From Corynebacterium callunae DSM 20147 (GTDB lineage: Bacteria > Actinomycetota > Actinomycetes > Mycobacteriales > Mycobacteriaceae): a DNA stretch of 64,000 nucleotides. The position numbers and the translations under genes were made by a program. A model generated the notes under the pieces. That model saw nothing but the letters and a program-made list of their open reading frames with translations, had not been told where the DNA came from and did not search any database. Below are positions 1 to 9,088 of the stretch, piece by piece (position 1 is the first letter of the stretch; each line of letters begins with the position of its first letter). The DNA lies in assembly GCF_000344785.1 (NCBI RefSeq), contig NC_020506.1:2356001-2420000 (forward strand), read 5' to 3'.

Positions 1-263
1 GCCTTAACTGAGCCAATGCCCAGCACCAAGGTACAGAAGATAACGGGTGCGATGATCATCTTGATCAAAGACACAAACATGGTTCCCAGGACTTTAAGCT
101 CTTTGCCGAGTTCTGGGGAAATTAGACCAACAGTAATGCCAGCGATCAATGCAATGATTACTGCGATGTAGAGCCAGTGGGTGCGATCCTTCTTTGCCGG
201 TTTCGCTACCACGATGTGCTCATTTTTAATGTCGCTGTGAGATGACTCAGGATGCGAGCTCAT
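1..263 (-). CDS. dctA: C4-dicarboxylate:cation symporter DctA, N-terminal part (cut by window edge)
   Basis: Translation from the ATG at 263 gives a hydrophilic cytoplasmic N-terminus of about 28 residues, then a membrane segment (LYIAVIIALIAGITVGLI) and the family-typical stretch GTMFVSLIKMIIAPVIFCTL. This is the start of the SDF (dicarboxylate/amino acid:cation symporter) family, which imports succinate, fumarate and malate across the cytoplasmic membrane. Only the first 87 codons are inside the window. The name rests on this N-terminus plus its place beside ptrB and purC, as in C. glutamicum. A glutamate-type SDF transporter is the main alternative. Confidence 0.8.
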   Translation of the reverse strand, partial: MSSHPESSHSDIKNEHIVVAKPAKKDRTHWLYIAVIIALIAGITVGLISPELGKELKVLGTMFVSLIKMIIAPVIFCTLVLGIGSVK

Positions 264-560
264 GAGAATCCTTCTTCAAGCTAAGGGAAAGCATCGTTTC
301 AGCAATGCCACTAATTGAGCTGCCAGGTGACATTTAAATATCAGCACCCTGACAGGAATGGGAAAATTATGTAAAAGTTTGGGCCAAGACGCAAAGTGCG
401 AATTTTGTGGCGCAGCGCATTAATTGGTGCTAATTTATGGCACCGCACGTCAGGGGCCTAAATCGGGTGTAATGTCAAACTTTGCAAATTTCTACTAAAA
501 TACAGAAATACCCCCAAAAGTGTTTTTGGGGGTAAAATCTTGTTCGCTTGGCGAACAGTC
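264..560. other. dctA promoter region and ptrB 3' flank
   Basis: No gene is visible here. The stretch must hold the dctA promoter. An inverted repeat GGTGC-N9-GCACC (426-444) is a possible operator. The right end carries the ptrB terminator. No binding motif of a known regulator was recognised. Confidence 0.5.
508..556 (-). terminator. Terminator of ptrB
   Basis: An A/C-rich arm and its complement form a stem at 510-532 (ACCCCCAAAA / TTTTGGGGGT with a short loop). A second small hairpin, GTTCGC-TTG-GCGAAC, lies at 542-556 just after the ptrB stop codon. Both lie directly downstream of the minus-strand ptrB gene. Confidence 0.65.
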
Positions 561-2684
561 TTATTCTGTTACGCCCGTGGCCTGGTTAATCAGCCAACCG
601 TATTCAAAAGCGGTCTCGCGCCACTTCTCATAACGTCCCGACACTCCACCATGACCAGCAACCATTTCGGTCTTTAGGAGGAACTCTCCACCGGTAGCAG
701 TTGATCGCAACTTGGCCACCCATTTTGCTGGTTCCACATAAAGCACGCGGGTGTCATTAAGTGAAGTTACTGCCAAGATATTGGGGTATTTCTTGGCCTC
801 CACATTTTCATATGGAGCATAGGAAGCCATGTAGTCATAGACCTCCTTATTGTGCAAAGGATCGCCCCACTCATCCCACTCAATAACTGTCAAAGGCAAC
901 TCTGGCATCAACATTGAAGTCAAAGGATCCACAAAAGGAACGTTGGCTTCAATTGCTTTAAAACGATCCCCTGCCATATTGGCGATAGCACCCATGAGCA
1001 TGCCACCTGCCGAACCACCCTCCGCAACCAACATGTCAGGTGCAGTAAGTCCCTGTGCAATGAGTGCATCAGCGACATCAATAAAGTCAGTGAAGGTGTT
1101 TTTCTTGGTCAGCATCTTGCCATTGTCATACCATCCGCGGCCCATCTCGCCACCACCACGAACGTGAGCAATTGCGAAAATCATTCCACGATCCATCAAG
1201 GACAATCGTGCAATGGAAAACCCTGGATCAATGGAGGATTCATAGGATCCATATCCATATAACAATGCCGGGTTTGGCTTAGTTAGATCCATATCTGCAC
1301 GGTGCACCAAAGATACGGGAATCTTGGCACCATCGGCAGCAGTTACCCACAAACGTGAAGAAGTGTAATCGGCTCGGTTGTAGCCGCCTAAGACTTCCTG
1401 CTGCTTGAGTAAGGTGCGCTCGCCAGTTGCAATCCAATAGTTGAAAAGCTGGGAGGGCGTAGTGAAAGAGCCATAAGAAATGCGGATAACCGGAGCATCC
1501 CATTCTGGATTTCCACCGGAGGCAACGGTATAAATTTCTTCATCAAATTCCAATTGCTCAAATTCACCAAAGGAACCGTCGACAAGCTTCATGATGGCCA
1601 CCTGGCCAATTGCATTAGACCTGTACCCCAGGATGATGAAGTCGCGGTAGGTATCAACACCTTCAATACGTACCGAATCCTCATGTGCCACCAAGCTATG
1701 CAAGGACTCCAGAGAATTAAGTTCTGCAACTGGCGCCCAGCCCACTGAGAAATTGGGGCCTTCTGCATTGTGGGTGACCAGCCAGACATCTTCGCCATCA
1801 ATTACTGCATGGTCAATGTCATATTCCACGCCTTCTGCACGGGGAATCAGCACCTGGGGCTCGCCCTCTGGCTGCTCAAATGGCAAAACGCGAACTTCGG
1901 AGGTGATCTTGGAGGCACAGCCCATAAGAATGTACTTATCTGAACGTGTGGTTCCCACCCAGGTGGAAAAACGCTCATCTGGTTCGTGATAAACCAAGAC
2001 GTCTTCTTCTACCGGGGTACCGATCTTGTGACGCCAAATGGTATCTGGACGCCATGCATCATCCACCCGCTGGTAGAAAAGATAATCTTCGCCCACCCAA
2101 GTTGCACCATAGAAGATGCCCTGCAGGGTGTCGTCGAGAAGCTCTCCGGTCTTTAAATCTTTAATGCGCAAGGTAAAGCGCTCTTCGCCGGTGGTGTCAA
2201 TGGAATACGCCAAATAGCGGCCCGAAACAGTGACCGAGGACGCTCCAATAGAGAAGAAATCATGGCCGGCAGCTAGTTCATTGGCATCGAGGATAATCTC
2301 CTCCCCCACTGCTGGCTTCCCTTCGGGAATCGTGGGAGGAGTCCACTCATCAGAGCCTTCAGCTACTGGAATACGGCAGGAATAGCCATAGCTTTTTCCC
2401 TCTTCAGTGCGTGAGTAATACCAATACTTACCAGCGCGAACTGGGATGGACATATCGGTTTCTTTAATGCGCGATTTCATCTCTTCATAGATATTGTCGC
2501 GCAGCGTTGCTAGGTGCTCAGTTTCCTGCTTGGTGAACGCATTTTCCGCTTCCAAATAATCCAGGGTGTCCTGAGATTCTTTATCCCGCAGCCATTCATA
2601 ATCATCTTGGAAATCGATGCCATGGAAAGATCGAATGCTGGGTCGGATTGGGGCGACCGGTGGAGTTAAACGTTCAGAAGACAT
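561..2684 (-). CDS. ptrB: Oligopeptidase B / prolyl oligopeptidase family serine peptidase
   Basis: A cytoplasmic S9A peptidase of about 707 residues that cleaves short peptides, in oligopeptidase B typically after basic residues. The N-terminal half is the beta-propeller and the C-terminal third the alpha/beta hydrolase. The nucleophile serine lies in EGGSAGGML, the acid in SLNDTRV and the histidine in AGHGGVSGR. The start at 2684 (MSSERLTPP) gives the normal family N-terminus; the reading frame stays open upstream to 2786, but that extension is not family-like. A TAAGAT box sits 8 bases upstream of this ATG, suggesting a leaderless transcript. Substrate specificity cannot be proven from sequence alone. 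Confidence 0.9.
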   Translation of the reverse strand: MSSERLTPPVAPIRPSIRSFHGIDFQDDYEWLRDKESQDTLDYLEAENAFTKQETEHLATLRDNIYEEMKSRIKETDMSIPVRAGKYWYYSRTEEGKSYGYSCRIPVAEGSDEWTPPTIPEGKPAVGEEIILDANELAAGHDFFSIGASSVTVSGRYLAYSIDTTGEERFTLRIKDLKTGELLDDTLQGIFYGATWVGEDYLFYQRVDDAWRPDTIWRHKIGTPVEEDVLVYHEPDERFSTWVGTTRSDKYILMGCASKITSEVRVLPFEQPEGEPQVLIPRAEGVEYDIDHAVIDGEDVWLVTHNAEGPNFSVGWAPVAELNSLESLHSLVAHEDSVRIEGVDTYRDFIILGYRSNAIGQVAIMKLVDGSFGEFEQLEFDEEIYTVASGGNPEWDAPVIRISYGSFTTPSQLFNYWIATGERTLLKQQEVLGGYNRADYTSSRLWVTAADGAKIPVSLVHRADMDLTKPNPALLYGYGSYESSIDPGFSIARLSLMDRGMIFAIAHVRGGGEMGRGWYDNGKMLTKKNTFTDFIDVADALIAQGLTAPDMLVAEGGSAGGMLMGAIANMAGDRFKAIEANVPFVDPLTSMLMPELPLTVIEWDEWGDPLHNKEVYDYMASYAPYENVEAKKYPNILAVTSLNDTRVLYVEPAKWVAKLRSTATGGEFLLKTEMVAGHGGVSGRYEKWRETAFEYGWLINQATGVTE

Positions 2685-2692
2685 AAGCCCCG

Positions 2693-2698
2693 ATCTTA
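2693..2698 (-). promoter_or_regulatory. -10 box of a leaderless ptrB transcript
   Basis: TAAGAT on the minus strand ends 8 bases before the ptrB ATG, with no ribosome binding site between. The spacing puts the transcription start at or within a base or two of the start codon. Confidence 0.5.
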
Positions 2699-2771
2699 GC
2701 GCTCTGAATGCTAGGGAGGGTCTTTGTTCGCCACAGGCGAGCGTCGCGAGTGCTATGGGAGTGACCAGATT

Positions 2772-2870
2772 CCGCAAAAATCTCACTTTTCAACTTATTT
2801 GTGTGGTTTGCGGTTCCCTTAGTGGCCTCAAAAATGACAGAATCCCACACAAATCGCTGTTTTGAGGCCA
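2772..2870. repeat. Interleaved inverted repeats between purC and ptrB
   Basis: Three inverted repeat pairs overlap one another: CCGCAAA (2772-2778) with TTTGCGG (2807-2813), TTTGTGTGG (2798-2806) with CCACACAAA (2845-2853), and TGGCCTCAAAA (2823-2833) with TTTTGAGGCCA (2860-2870). Arms of the second and third pairs alternate, so the two hairpins exclude each other unless a pseudoknot forms. No protein is encoded. Confidence 0.6.
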
Positions 2871-2907
2871 TTGTGCGAAATCGAGCATGTAACCCTCGCC
2901 CTGAAAT

Positions 2908-2942
2908 CACAAAGGGCCTGAAGGAAATCCCTTCAGGCCTTC
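2908..2942 (-). terminator. Terminator of purC
   Basis: Stem GGCCTGAAGG / CCTTCAGGCC (2915-2924 and 2930-2939) just downstream of the purC stop codon; on the minus strand it is followed by a T-rich stretch. Confidence 0.7.
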
Positions 2943-2953
2943 GAAAAACAAGG

Positions 2954-3847
2954 TTAAACGCAGCTACCGATCCACTCGGAGAACTTCTTGCCAGAAATTA
3001 GTTCATAAGCTTCAACATAACGATCGCGAGTTGCTTCAATTACTGAACCAGGCAGGGCTGGAGGCGCAGAACCATTGTTCTTATCCCAACCGGACTTTGG
3101 CCCGGTGAGCCAATTGCGTACAAACTGCTTATCAAAGCTGGGCTGGACAGTGCCGGGCTCATAACCTTCTGCCGGCCAGTAACGGGAAGAATCCGGGGTG
3201 AGGACTTCATCTCCTAGAACAAGATCGCCATTTTCATCGATACCAAATTCAAACTTGGTATCAGCCAAGATAACGCCGCGCCCGAGAGCAACTTCTGCGG
3301 CTTGGGCGTAAATCGCAATGGAAGCATCGCGGAGCTGGTTGGCACGAGCTTCACCGAGGCGTTCTTCAACAACGTCAAAAGAGACGTTAATATCATGGTC
3401 TCCGATATCAGCCTTTGTTGCTGGGGTGAAGATAGGCTCAGGCAGGCGAGATGATTCCACCAGGTTTTCCGGCAAGGAAACACCACAAACAGATCCACTT
3501 TGCTTGTACTCCTCCAAGCCGGAGCCGGTGAGGTAGCCACGCACCACACATTCAAAGGGAAGCATATTGAGCTTCTTGCAGACCATAGCGCGACCCAAGA
3601 CCTCTTCGGGGATGCGGATATCGTCGATATCGCCAGCCAGGTGGTTAGGGAAGTTAATAGTGTCAAAGAAGAACTGGCTCATCGCAGTGAGTACTCGACC
3701 CTTGTCAGGAATTTCGGTATCAAGGATAAAGTCGTAGGCCGAAATACGGTCAGAAGCAACCATGAGAATGTGCTTCTCATCGATTTCGTAGATTTCACGA
3801 ACCTTGCCTGCGGACAAGTGCTTGTACTGGGAGAGTTCAGGACGCAT
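2954..3847 (-). CDS. purC: Phosphoribosylaminoimidazole-succinocarboxamide synthase (SAICAR synthetase)
   Basis: Converts CAIR plus aspartate and ATP to SAICAR in de novo purine synthesis. At 297 residues it has the normal length. Recognisable segments are GKVREIYE near the N-terminus, the SDRISAYDF loop, [12 protein letters not shown] in the middle, and LADTKFEFG and [11 protein letters not shown] toward the C-terminus. It is on the same strand as purB and purD, but the protX-like gene and its terminator separate it from purB, so it has its own promoter. A TAGACT box lies 8 bases before the ATG. Confidence 0.97.
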   Translation of the reverse strand: MRPELSQYKHLSAGKVREIYEIDEKHILMVASDRISAYDFILDTEIPDKGRVLTAMSQFFFDTINFPNHLAGDIDDIRIPEEVLGRAMVCKKLNMLPFECVVRGYLTGSGLEEYKQSGSVCGVSLPENLVESSRLPEPIFTPATKADIGDHDINVSFDVVEERLGEARANQLRDASIAIYAQAAEVALGRGVILADTKFEFGIDENGDLVLGDEVLTPDSSRYWPAEGYEPGTVQPSFDKQFVRNWLTGPKSGWDKNNGSAPPALPGSVIEATRDRYVEAYELISGKKFSEWIGSCV

Positions 3848-3855
3848 GATAGTGA

Positions 3856-3861
3856 AGTCTA
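3856..3861 (-). promoter_or_regulatory. -10 box of a leaderless purC transcript
   Basis: TAGACT on the minus strand is followed by 8 bases and then the purC ATG; no ribosome binding site fits in between. Confidence 0.5.
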
Positions 3862-3986
3862 GACCTCATTGAGGTGTTCGGAAAATTGTAGTGCGTTATT
3901 TAGTATTAAGAGCTTCAAAAGCCACTCACATCTTTCCAAGGCTATTCGAACAAAACTTAAGCAATATTCAGTAAAAACTAAATAAA

Positions 3987-4030
3987 AATCAAAAAAGACG
4001 AACACCCTCTCATGGAGAGTGTTCGTCTTA
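3987..4030 (-). terminator. Terminator of the protX-like gene
   Basis: Hairpin with arms GACGAACAC and GTGTTCGTC (about 3998-4028), extended by CTCT/AGAG, followed on the minus strand by a run of T. A second hairpin, CAGCTAAC/GTTAGCTG (4039-4058), lies between it and the stop codon. Confidence 0.75.
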
Positions 4031-4093
4031 AGTGTCCCCAGCTAACCGGAGTTAGCTGGTCCCAATACCGTTAACCCGAAGGCTAACAAGTGA

Positions 4094-4243
4094 TTAGGAG
4101 GAAGCGGACTCAAGGGTATCGATGAAGCCCTGAACGCCTTCAACGCCAGCGCCTAGGAGGCCGGAAACGCCGTTGAAGCCAGCGCCAACAAGGCCGGTGA
4201 TACCGTCGAAGATGGACTGTACGAGTGCGAAGATCTCAGTCAT
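4094..4243 (-). CDS. Small amphipathic envelope peptide, ProtX-like (49 aa)
   Basis: A 49-codon gene reading MTEIFALVQSIFDGITG, then glycine-rich repeats (LVGAGFNG, LLGAGVEG), ending in ESASS. Repeated G-V/L-G spacing and hydrophobic residues every three to four positions suggest an amphipathic helix like the small mycolic-acid-modified porins of corynebacteria. In C. glutamicum a small peptide between purC and purB is, as I recall, the O-mycoloylated protein ProtX; the serines near the C-terminus would be candidate modification sites, which is inference. It has its own promoter region and a strong terminator, implying high independent expression. There is no signal peptide, as in PorA and PorH. 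It is real by codon use and by its isolated, terminated setting. Confidence 0.75.
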   Translation of the reverse strand: MTEIFALVQSIFDGITGLVGAGFNGVSGLLGAGVEGVQGFIDTLESASS

Positions 4244-4584
4244 GGAGAATCTCACTTTCTATGTTCGCCAGGCTCTTGCTGCCTGACTGGGATGACTCAA
4301 GTGTGGCCTAAAACGCCAAGCCCATGCAACCCTCCCCTCAAAAATCGGCCAGTTTTTGAACACCGTTCAATTGGTGTCAAATAGATACCTTTAAGGGCAA
4401 CTGCGTTTTATTCATAAGTAAAAATTTATCTAAATTTTTTTCGAAAAAGGCCAAAAATCACCAAAACTTAAGCTAATTTCTCAGATTTGATGTCGTTTTT
4501 TTGACACTTTTTGGTCATCTATTAGCTACCTATTTGCCCAAAACTGTCCAAAACTGTCCCCAAGCTCTCCCTAAAACAACAAAA
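4244..4584. other. Upstream region of the protX-like gene
   Basis: About 340 bases without a gene, AT-rich in the middle (4380-4500). The leader holds a small hairpin, CAGGC-N7-GCCTG, near 4270-4290. The protX promoter must lie here, but no single -35/-10 pair stands out. No conserved protein is visible. Confidence 0.45.
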
Positions 4585-4621
4585 ATCGGGTTGTTAGTCC
4601 GTCAAGGACTAACAACCCGAT
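4577..4621 (-). terminator. Terminator of purB
   Basis: A perfect 16-bp stem (4585-4600 and 4606-4621) with loop GTCAA, followed on the minus strand by a T run. It sits 13 bases past the purB stop codon. Confidence 0.9.
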
Positions 4622-4633
4622 CGTTAAAAAGCT

Positions 4634-6064
4634 TTAGAGAATCTCGCCTGGACGGTACTCAGCGGCGCCGGGGTGGGCGTCGACAAGCTTCTGAATGCGG
4701 TCAAGCACGCGCGCAACCTGAGACTCCGCAGCACCAATAAAGGCGTGGCGGTCGGCCAAAGCTGCTGCGAGGTCATCCTCAGTCATTGGGAGACGCTCAT
4801 CAGCGGCCAGTCGCTGGATCAGATCCTGTCCGCCACCGTTTTCCCGCATGTTTAGCGCCACAGCCACGGCGTTTTCCTTAATTACCTCGTGTGCGGTCTC
4901 GCGGCCAACGCCGGCACGCACAGCTGCCATGAGGATACGGGTGGTTGCCAGGAATGGCAGGTAACGCTCAAGTTCGCGCTCGATCATGGCTGGGAAGGCG
5001 CCAAATTCATCAAGCACTGTTAAGAAGGTCTCAAACATGCCGTCGATGGCAAAGAAAGCATCTGGCAGGGCAACGCGGCGGATAACGGAGCAGAATACGT
5101 CGCCTTCATTCCACTGCTGACCGGAAAGATCAGCAACCATGGTGAGGTAACCGCGCAGAATAACCTGCAGGCCTCCCACGCGCTCACAGGAGCGAGCGTT
5201 CATCTTATGAGGCATGGCAGAGGAACCAACCTGGCCTTCTTTGAAGCCTTCGGTGACGGTCTCATTGCCAGCCATCAAGCGGATGGTGTGGGAAAGAGAG
5301 GAAGGACCTGCACCCAGCTGTACCAATGCGGAAACAGCGTCAAAGTCGAGGGAACGTGGATAAACCTGGCCGACGGAGTCGAAGACACGATCAAAGCCAA
5401 GGTGCGCGGCAATGCGGGTCTCCAGCTCTGCCAACCGAGCTTCATCGCCATCCATTAGATCGAGCATGTCCTGTGCAGTACCCATTGGACCCTTGATGCC
5501 ACGCAGTGGGTAACGCTGCAAAAGTTCAGATACGCGCTCAATGGCAACCAGCATTTCATCGGCTGCGGAGGCAAAACGCTTGCCCAAGGTAGTGGCCTGA
5601 GCTGCCACATTGTGGGAACGACCAGCCATAACCAAGCTTTGGTACTGCGCGGCGCGGGAACCAATGGCCGCAACCACGGCGATACCCTTATTACGGACGA
5701 GTTCCAAAGAGCGGTGGATCTGGAGCTGCTCCACGTTTTCAGTGAGATCGCGTGAGGTCATTCCCTTGTGGATGTGCTCATAGCCAGCCAGTGCATTAAA
5801 TTCCTCAATGCGGGCCTTCACATCGTGGCGGGTGACGCGCTCACGGTCTGCTATGCTGCCCAGATCAACTTGGTCAATGACAGCTTCATAGGCAGTAATA
5901 GCTTCGGCTGGGATCTCTACGCCCAGATCTTTTTGGGCTTTCATCACGGCGATCCAAAGCTGGCGCTCCATGATGATCTTCTCTTCCGCACTCCATAGGT
6001 TGGAAAGTTCCGCGGAGGCGTAACGGTTCGACAGGACATTTGCGATCTTCTTTTTATCAGCCAC
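4634..6064 (-). CDS. purB: Adenylosuccinate lyase
   Basis: Catalyses two fumarate-releasing steps of purine synthesis: SAICAR to AICAR, and adenylosuccinate to AMP. It has 476 residues, all helical as in the fumarase/aspartase superfamily. The signature loop GSSAMPHKMN is present, as are the TSRDLTEN and HNVAAQATTLGKR segments that build the active site. Translation starts at a GTG (6064). The gene lies 43 bases after the upstream aminotransferase stop, so purD, the aminotransferase and purB are probably co-transcribed. Confidence 0.97.
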   Translation of the reverse strand: MADKKKIANVLSNRYASAELSNLWSAEEKIIMERQLWIAVMKAQKDLGVEIPAEAITAYEAVIDQVDLGSIADRERVTRHDVKARIEEFNALAGYEHIHKGMTSRDLTENVEQLQIHRSLELVRNKGIAVVAAIGSRAAQYQSLVMAGRSHNVAAQATTLGKRFASAADEMLVAIERVSELLQRYPLRGIKGPMGTAQDMLDLMDGDEARLAELETRIAAHLGFDRVFDSVGQVYPRSLDFDAVSALVQLGAGPSSLSHTIRLMAGNETVTEGFKEGQVGSSAMPHKMNARSCERVGGLQVILRGYLTMVADLSGQQWNEGDVFCSVIRRVALPDAFFAIDGMFETFLTVLDEFGAFPAMIERELERYLPFLATTRILMAAVRAGVGRETAHEVIKENAVAVALNMRENGGGQDLIQRLAADERLPMTEDDLAAALADRHAFIGAAESQVARVLDRIQKLVDAHPGAAEYRPGEIL

Positions 6065-6107
6065 GCAAATTATTATTCCCCACGAACCGAAACTAACCTA
6101 GTCGCAT

Positions 6108-7259
6108 TTACTTTTTAAGGAATTCCCCAATGCGGCGTACACCCTCAAGGGTGTCTTCTTTGCTGGCACACAGGCTCAAACGGATCCATTTGTGGCCTAA
6201 TTCGGGATCAAAATCTACACCCGGCGCGACCGCTACCCCGGCCTCCTCAATTAATTGCTGAGCCCAGACTTCAGAGTCCTCGGTGTACTCGGACACATCC
6301 ACCCACAGATAAAGGCCGCCATCCGGGTCGGCGAAAGTGCCCAACCCGATTTCCGGAAGCTTTTCGACGAAAACCTCTCGCGCCTCGCGGTAGGCCTCCA
6401 CATGTTCATCCAATTCGGCGGCAGCTTCCAAAGTAAAAGCTGCGCGACCTGCTGCTTGCCCAATGGCTGGTGCACACAAAGCTAGGGATGCCTGCAGATT
6501 TTCAATTGGAGTAATCAACTCATCTGGCACAATGATCCAGCCCACGCGCCAACCGGTCATGGAAAAGTACTTGGACAGAGTTCCCACCACGATGGCGTTT
6601 TTGGAGAATTGATGTGCCGTTGCCAAAGGACGGCCAAAGCTCATGCCGTGGTAATCCTCATCGGAGATTAGTACTGCATCATTGTCATCACACCAGGCTG
6701 CAATCTTTTCCAACTCAGCTGGATCAATAATGGTGCCAGTGGGATTGCCGGGGCTGGTAACAATGACGGCCTTGGGCTTATGAGGCAGCTCTTCCAACAT
6801 TTGTGCAGTGGGCTGGAAACGGGTTTCCGCAGTACAACGCAGGTTGAGGATCTTCGCACCTAAGGATTCCAAAATATTGCGATAGGCGGGGTAGCCCGGG
6901 GTGGACATGGCTACATAATCGCCATGATCCAAGGTGGCCAAAAATGCTGCCACAAATCCCCCGGAGGAACCAGTGGTGACAATAACGTTGTCTGCACTGG
7001 TTTCTACGCCATAGGTTGCTGAATGCCAATCGGCAACGCGCTCACGAAACTCCCGGTCACCGACAACTTCGGTGTAGCCTAAGGTGCTGGAGCGCAAGGC
7101 GATTTCAGCTTCATTAATAACTGCTTCCGGAGCGCCCGTGGTGGGCTGCCCGGCACAGAACATAATGGTGTCTTTGCCTTCACGCTTGCGACGGTGGACT
7201 TGGTCCAGCATTTGCATCACACGGAAGGGTTGAACATTACTTCTTTGGCTTGGCTTCAT
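6108..7259 (-). CDS. PLP-dependent aminotransferase, class I/II
   Basis: A fold-type I aminotransferase of 383 residues from the ATG at 7259; the frame is open to 7310, but that start would run back into purD. The pyridoxal phosphate lysine lies in GTLSKYFSMTGWRVGW, and other family marks are CAGQPTTGAP, SPGNPTGTI and SDEDYHG. The exact amino donor is unknown; family members act on aspartate, aromatic or branched amino acids. It lies between purD and purB in the same orientation. That may reflect supply of nitrogen or aspartate for purines, but this is only contextual. Confidence 0.85.
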   Translation of the reverse strand: MKPSQRSNVQPFRVMQMLDQVHRRKREGKDTIMFCAGQPTTGAPEAVINEAEIALRSSTLGYTEVVGDREFRERVADWHSATYGVETSADNVIVTTGSSGGFVAAFLATLDHGDYVAMSTPGYPAYRNILESLGAKILNLRCTAETRFQPTAQMLEELPHKPKAVIVTSPGNPTGTIIDPAELEKIAAWCDDNDAVLISDEDYHGMSFGRPLATAHQFSKNAIVVGTLSKYFSMTGWRVGWIIVPDELITPIENLQASLALCAPAIGQAAGRAAFTLEAAAELDEHVEAYREAREVFVEKLPEIGLGTFADPDGGLYLWVDVSEYTEDSEVWAQQLIEEAGVAVAPGVDFDPELGHKWIRLSLCASKEDTLEGVRRIGEFLKK

Positions 7260-7287
7260 AAAGGACAAGCCTAACTGGCTTCGCCTT

Positions 7288-8553
7288 TTAGATCGAGATT
7301 CGACCCTCAACTGCGGGTAATGCGATATCAGTGCGGTAGTGGCTACCGTCTAGCTCAATATCCTTGATGGTGGCATAAGCATTATCACGTGCTGCCTCCA
7401 GAGTTTCACCCACGCCAATAACGTTGAGTACACGGCCACCTGCAGAGACCAGCTCACCATCAGCATTAAGCGCAGTGCCTGCGTGATAGATATTGTCGGC
7501 ATCGGCGTTGCGGATAACATCGCCGGTGCGAGGTGCCTCTGGGTAGTTGTGGGATGCCAAGACGACGGTCAGCGCGTAGCCATCTTGCCATTCCAGAGGT
7601 GGCTGCTCAGCCAAGGTGCCCTGCGCGACGGAGTTGAGCAGTCCGGCCAGAGGAGTCTTGAGCAGGGCCAATACAGCTTGGGTTTCTGGATCACCAAAGC
7701 GACAGTTAAATTCCACCACGGCAGGACCCTCCTTACCCCAGGCAATACCGGCGTAGAGCAGGCCGGAATAAGAGCAACCGCGAGCCACCATTTCCTGTGC
7801 CACTGGTACGCAAATCTCATCAACAATGCGCTGGACGCCATCAGCTGGTAGCCAAGGAAGGGGAGCGTATGCGCCCATACCACCGGTGTTGGGGCCTTCA
7901 TCATTGTCAAAGACACGCTTGTGGTCTTGAGCTGGCAGCAAAGGAATTACGGTTTCACCGTCAACCAGGCAGAAGAGGGAAACTTCTGGGCCGTCGAGGA
8001 AGGATTCCAAAAGCACTGGGTTGCCACCTTCGAGGACGGCGTCAACGTGGGCGCGGGCTGCGGCACGATCGGGCGTTACGACGACACCCTTGCCAGCTGC
8101 CAGACCATCATCTTTAACAACCCAGTTTGGACCAAAATTATCCAATGCAGCTTCGATCTCAGCATCGCTCGCACCTGGCTGGATGGCCTCAGCAACAGCG
8201 GTCTTTACCCCACGCGCTGCCATAATGTCCTTGGCAAAAGCCTTGGAACCTTCAATTTGAGCAGCATCTTGGTTGGGGCCAAAAACGGCAAAACCGGCAG
8301 CGCGCAAAGCATCTGCAACACCTGCTACCAAGGGGATCTCAGGGCCGATAACTACCAGGTCAGAGTTAAGTTCCTGAGCCAGAGCGGTGACCTGTGCTGG
8401 ATCATCAGCCTTGATTTCAGGGTGGACGGTGGCTAGCTTGCCAAGTCCAGCGTTGCCAGGAGCAACATGAAGGTCAGTTGTTGCAGGATCGAGGGAAAGT
8501 CCACGGAGGAGGGCGTGCTCACGGGCGCCCGAGCCGATTACCAGAATGCGCAT
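7288..8553 (-). CDS. purD: Phosphoribosylamine-glycine ligase (GARS)
   Basis: ATP-grasp enzyme making glycinamide ribonucleotide from phosphoribosylamine and glycine, the second step of purine synthesis. The length, 421 residues, is normal. Visible are GSGAREHAL at the N-terminus, [15 protein letters not shown] in the ATP-grasp domain, [10 protein letters not shown], and [12 protein letters not shown] near the metal site. The stop codon lies 28 bases before the aminotransferase start, suggesting one transcript. A TAAACT box lies 8 bases before the ATG. Confidence 0.97.
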   Translation of the reverse strand: MRILVIGSGAREHALLRGLSLDPATTDLHVAPGNAGLGKLATVHPEIKADDPAQVTALAQELNSDLVVIGPEIPLVAGVADALRAAGFAVFGPNQDAAQIEGSKAFAKDIMAARGVKTAVAEAIQPGASDAEIEAALDNFGPNWVVKDDGLAAGKGVVVTPDRAAARAHVDAVLEGGNPVLLESFLDGPEVSLFCLVDGETVIPLLPAQDHKRVFDNDEGPNTGGMGAYAPLPWLPADGVQRIVDEICVPVAQEMVARGCSYSGLLYAGIAWGKEGPAVVEFNCRFGDPETQAVLALLKTPLAGLLNSVAQGTLAEQPPLEWQDGYALTVVLASHNYPEAPRTGDVIRNADADNIYHAGTALNADGELVSAGGRVLNVIGVGETLEAARDNAYATIKDIELDGSHYRTDIALPAVEGRISI

Positions 8554-8561
8554 GGTTGTTG

Positions 8562-8567
8562 AGTTTA
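8562..8567 (-). promoter_or_regulatory. -10 box of a leaderless purD transcript
   Basis: TAAACT on the minus strand ends 8 bases before the purD ATG. It is back to back with the leaderless promoter of the HIT gene on the other strand. Confidence 0.5.
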
Positions 8568-8662
8568 TCCTGCAAAACTTATTCAGAGCTATTCCTGTTT
8601 ATTAAGCATGAAATCTAAGGGCGGATCTTTGCGTCGAAAAGCGCTGGTGCCCTGTTCGGTAG

Positions 8663-8668
8663 TACCCT
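8663..8668 (+). promoter_or_regulatory. -10 box of a leaderless HIT-gene transcript
   Basis: TACCCT ends 6 bases before the ATG at 8675, with no ribosome binding site. Confidence 0.5.
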
Positions 8669-8674
8669 AAATAT

Positions 8675-9088
8675 ATGGCTTCCGTATTCACGAAAATTAT
8701 TAATGGCGAGCTCCCGGGGCGCTTTGTCTACCGCTCTGAAAATGTGGTGGCATTTTTGTCCATTGAACCGCTCACTTATGGCCACACCCTCGTGGTTCCG
8801 GTGGCTGAGGTTGATCGCTGGACCGATCTTCCCCAAGGCATTTGGGCGGAAGTAAATGAAGCAGCCCAGCTTATTGCTAATGCAATTATGAAAGCTTTTG
8901 ATGCGCCACGCTGTGGATATATTATTGCGGGCTTTGATGTGCCCCATACCCACATCCACCTCTTCCCTACCGACAAGATGGCTGACTATAACTTTGCCAA
9001 TGCGCTGGCAGCTGATGCCACCGATCCAGCCAAGATGGATGATGCTGCAGCTCGCATCGCCCAAGCTTTAGAGGGTTTGGTCGACTAA
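8675..9088 (+). CDS. HIT family nucleotide-binding hydrolase
   Basis: A 137-residue histidine triad protein. The catalytic triad motif is seen as PHTHIHLFP (His-x-His-x-His). The N-terminal SVFTKIINGELPGRFVY and GHTLVVPVAEV segments are typical of Hint-type purine nucleoside phosphoramidases. Such proteins hydrolyse nucleoside monophosphate adducts in the cytoplasm; the natural substrate is not known. The 3' end overlaps the degraded bioD fragment on the other strand by 21 bases. Confidence 0.92.
   Translation: MASVFTKIINGELPGRFVYRSENVVAFLSIEPLTYGHTLVVPVAEVDRWTDLPQGIWAEVNEAAQLIANAIMKAFDAPRCGYIIAGFDVPHTHIHLFPTDKMADYNFANALAADATDPAKMDDAAARIAQALEGLVD

Noticed and set aside
1554..1748. Small open frames opposite ptrB and other large genes
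   Set aside because: They are out-of-frame or antisense shadows of clear genes with no translation signals of their own.
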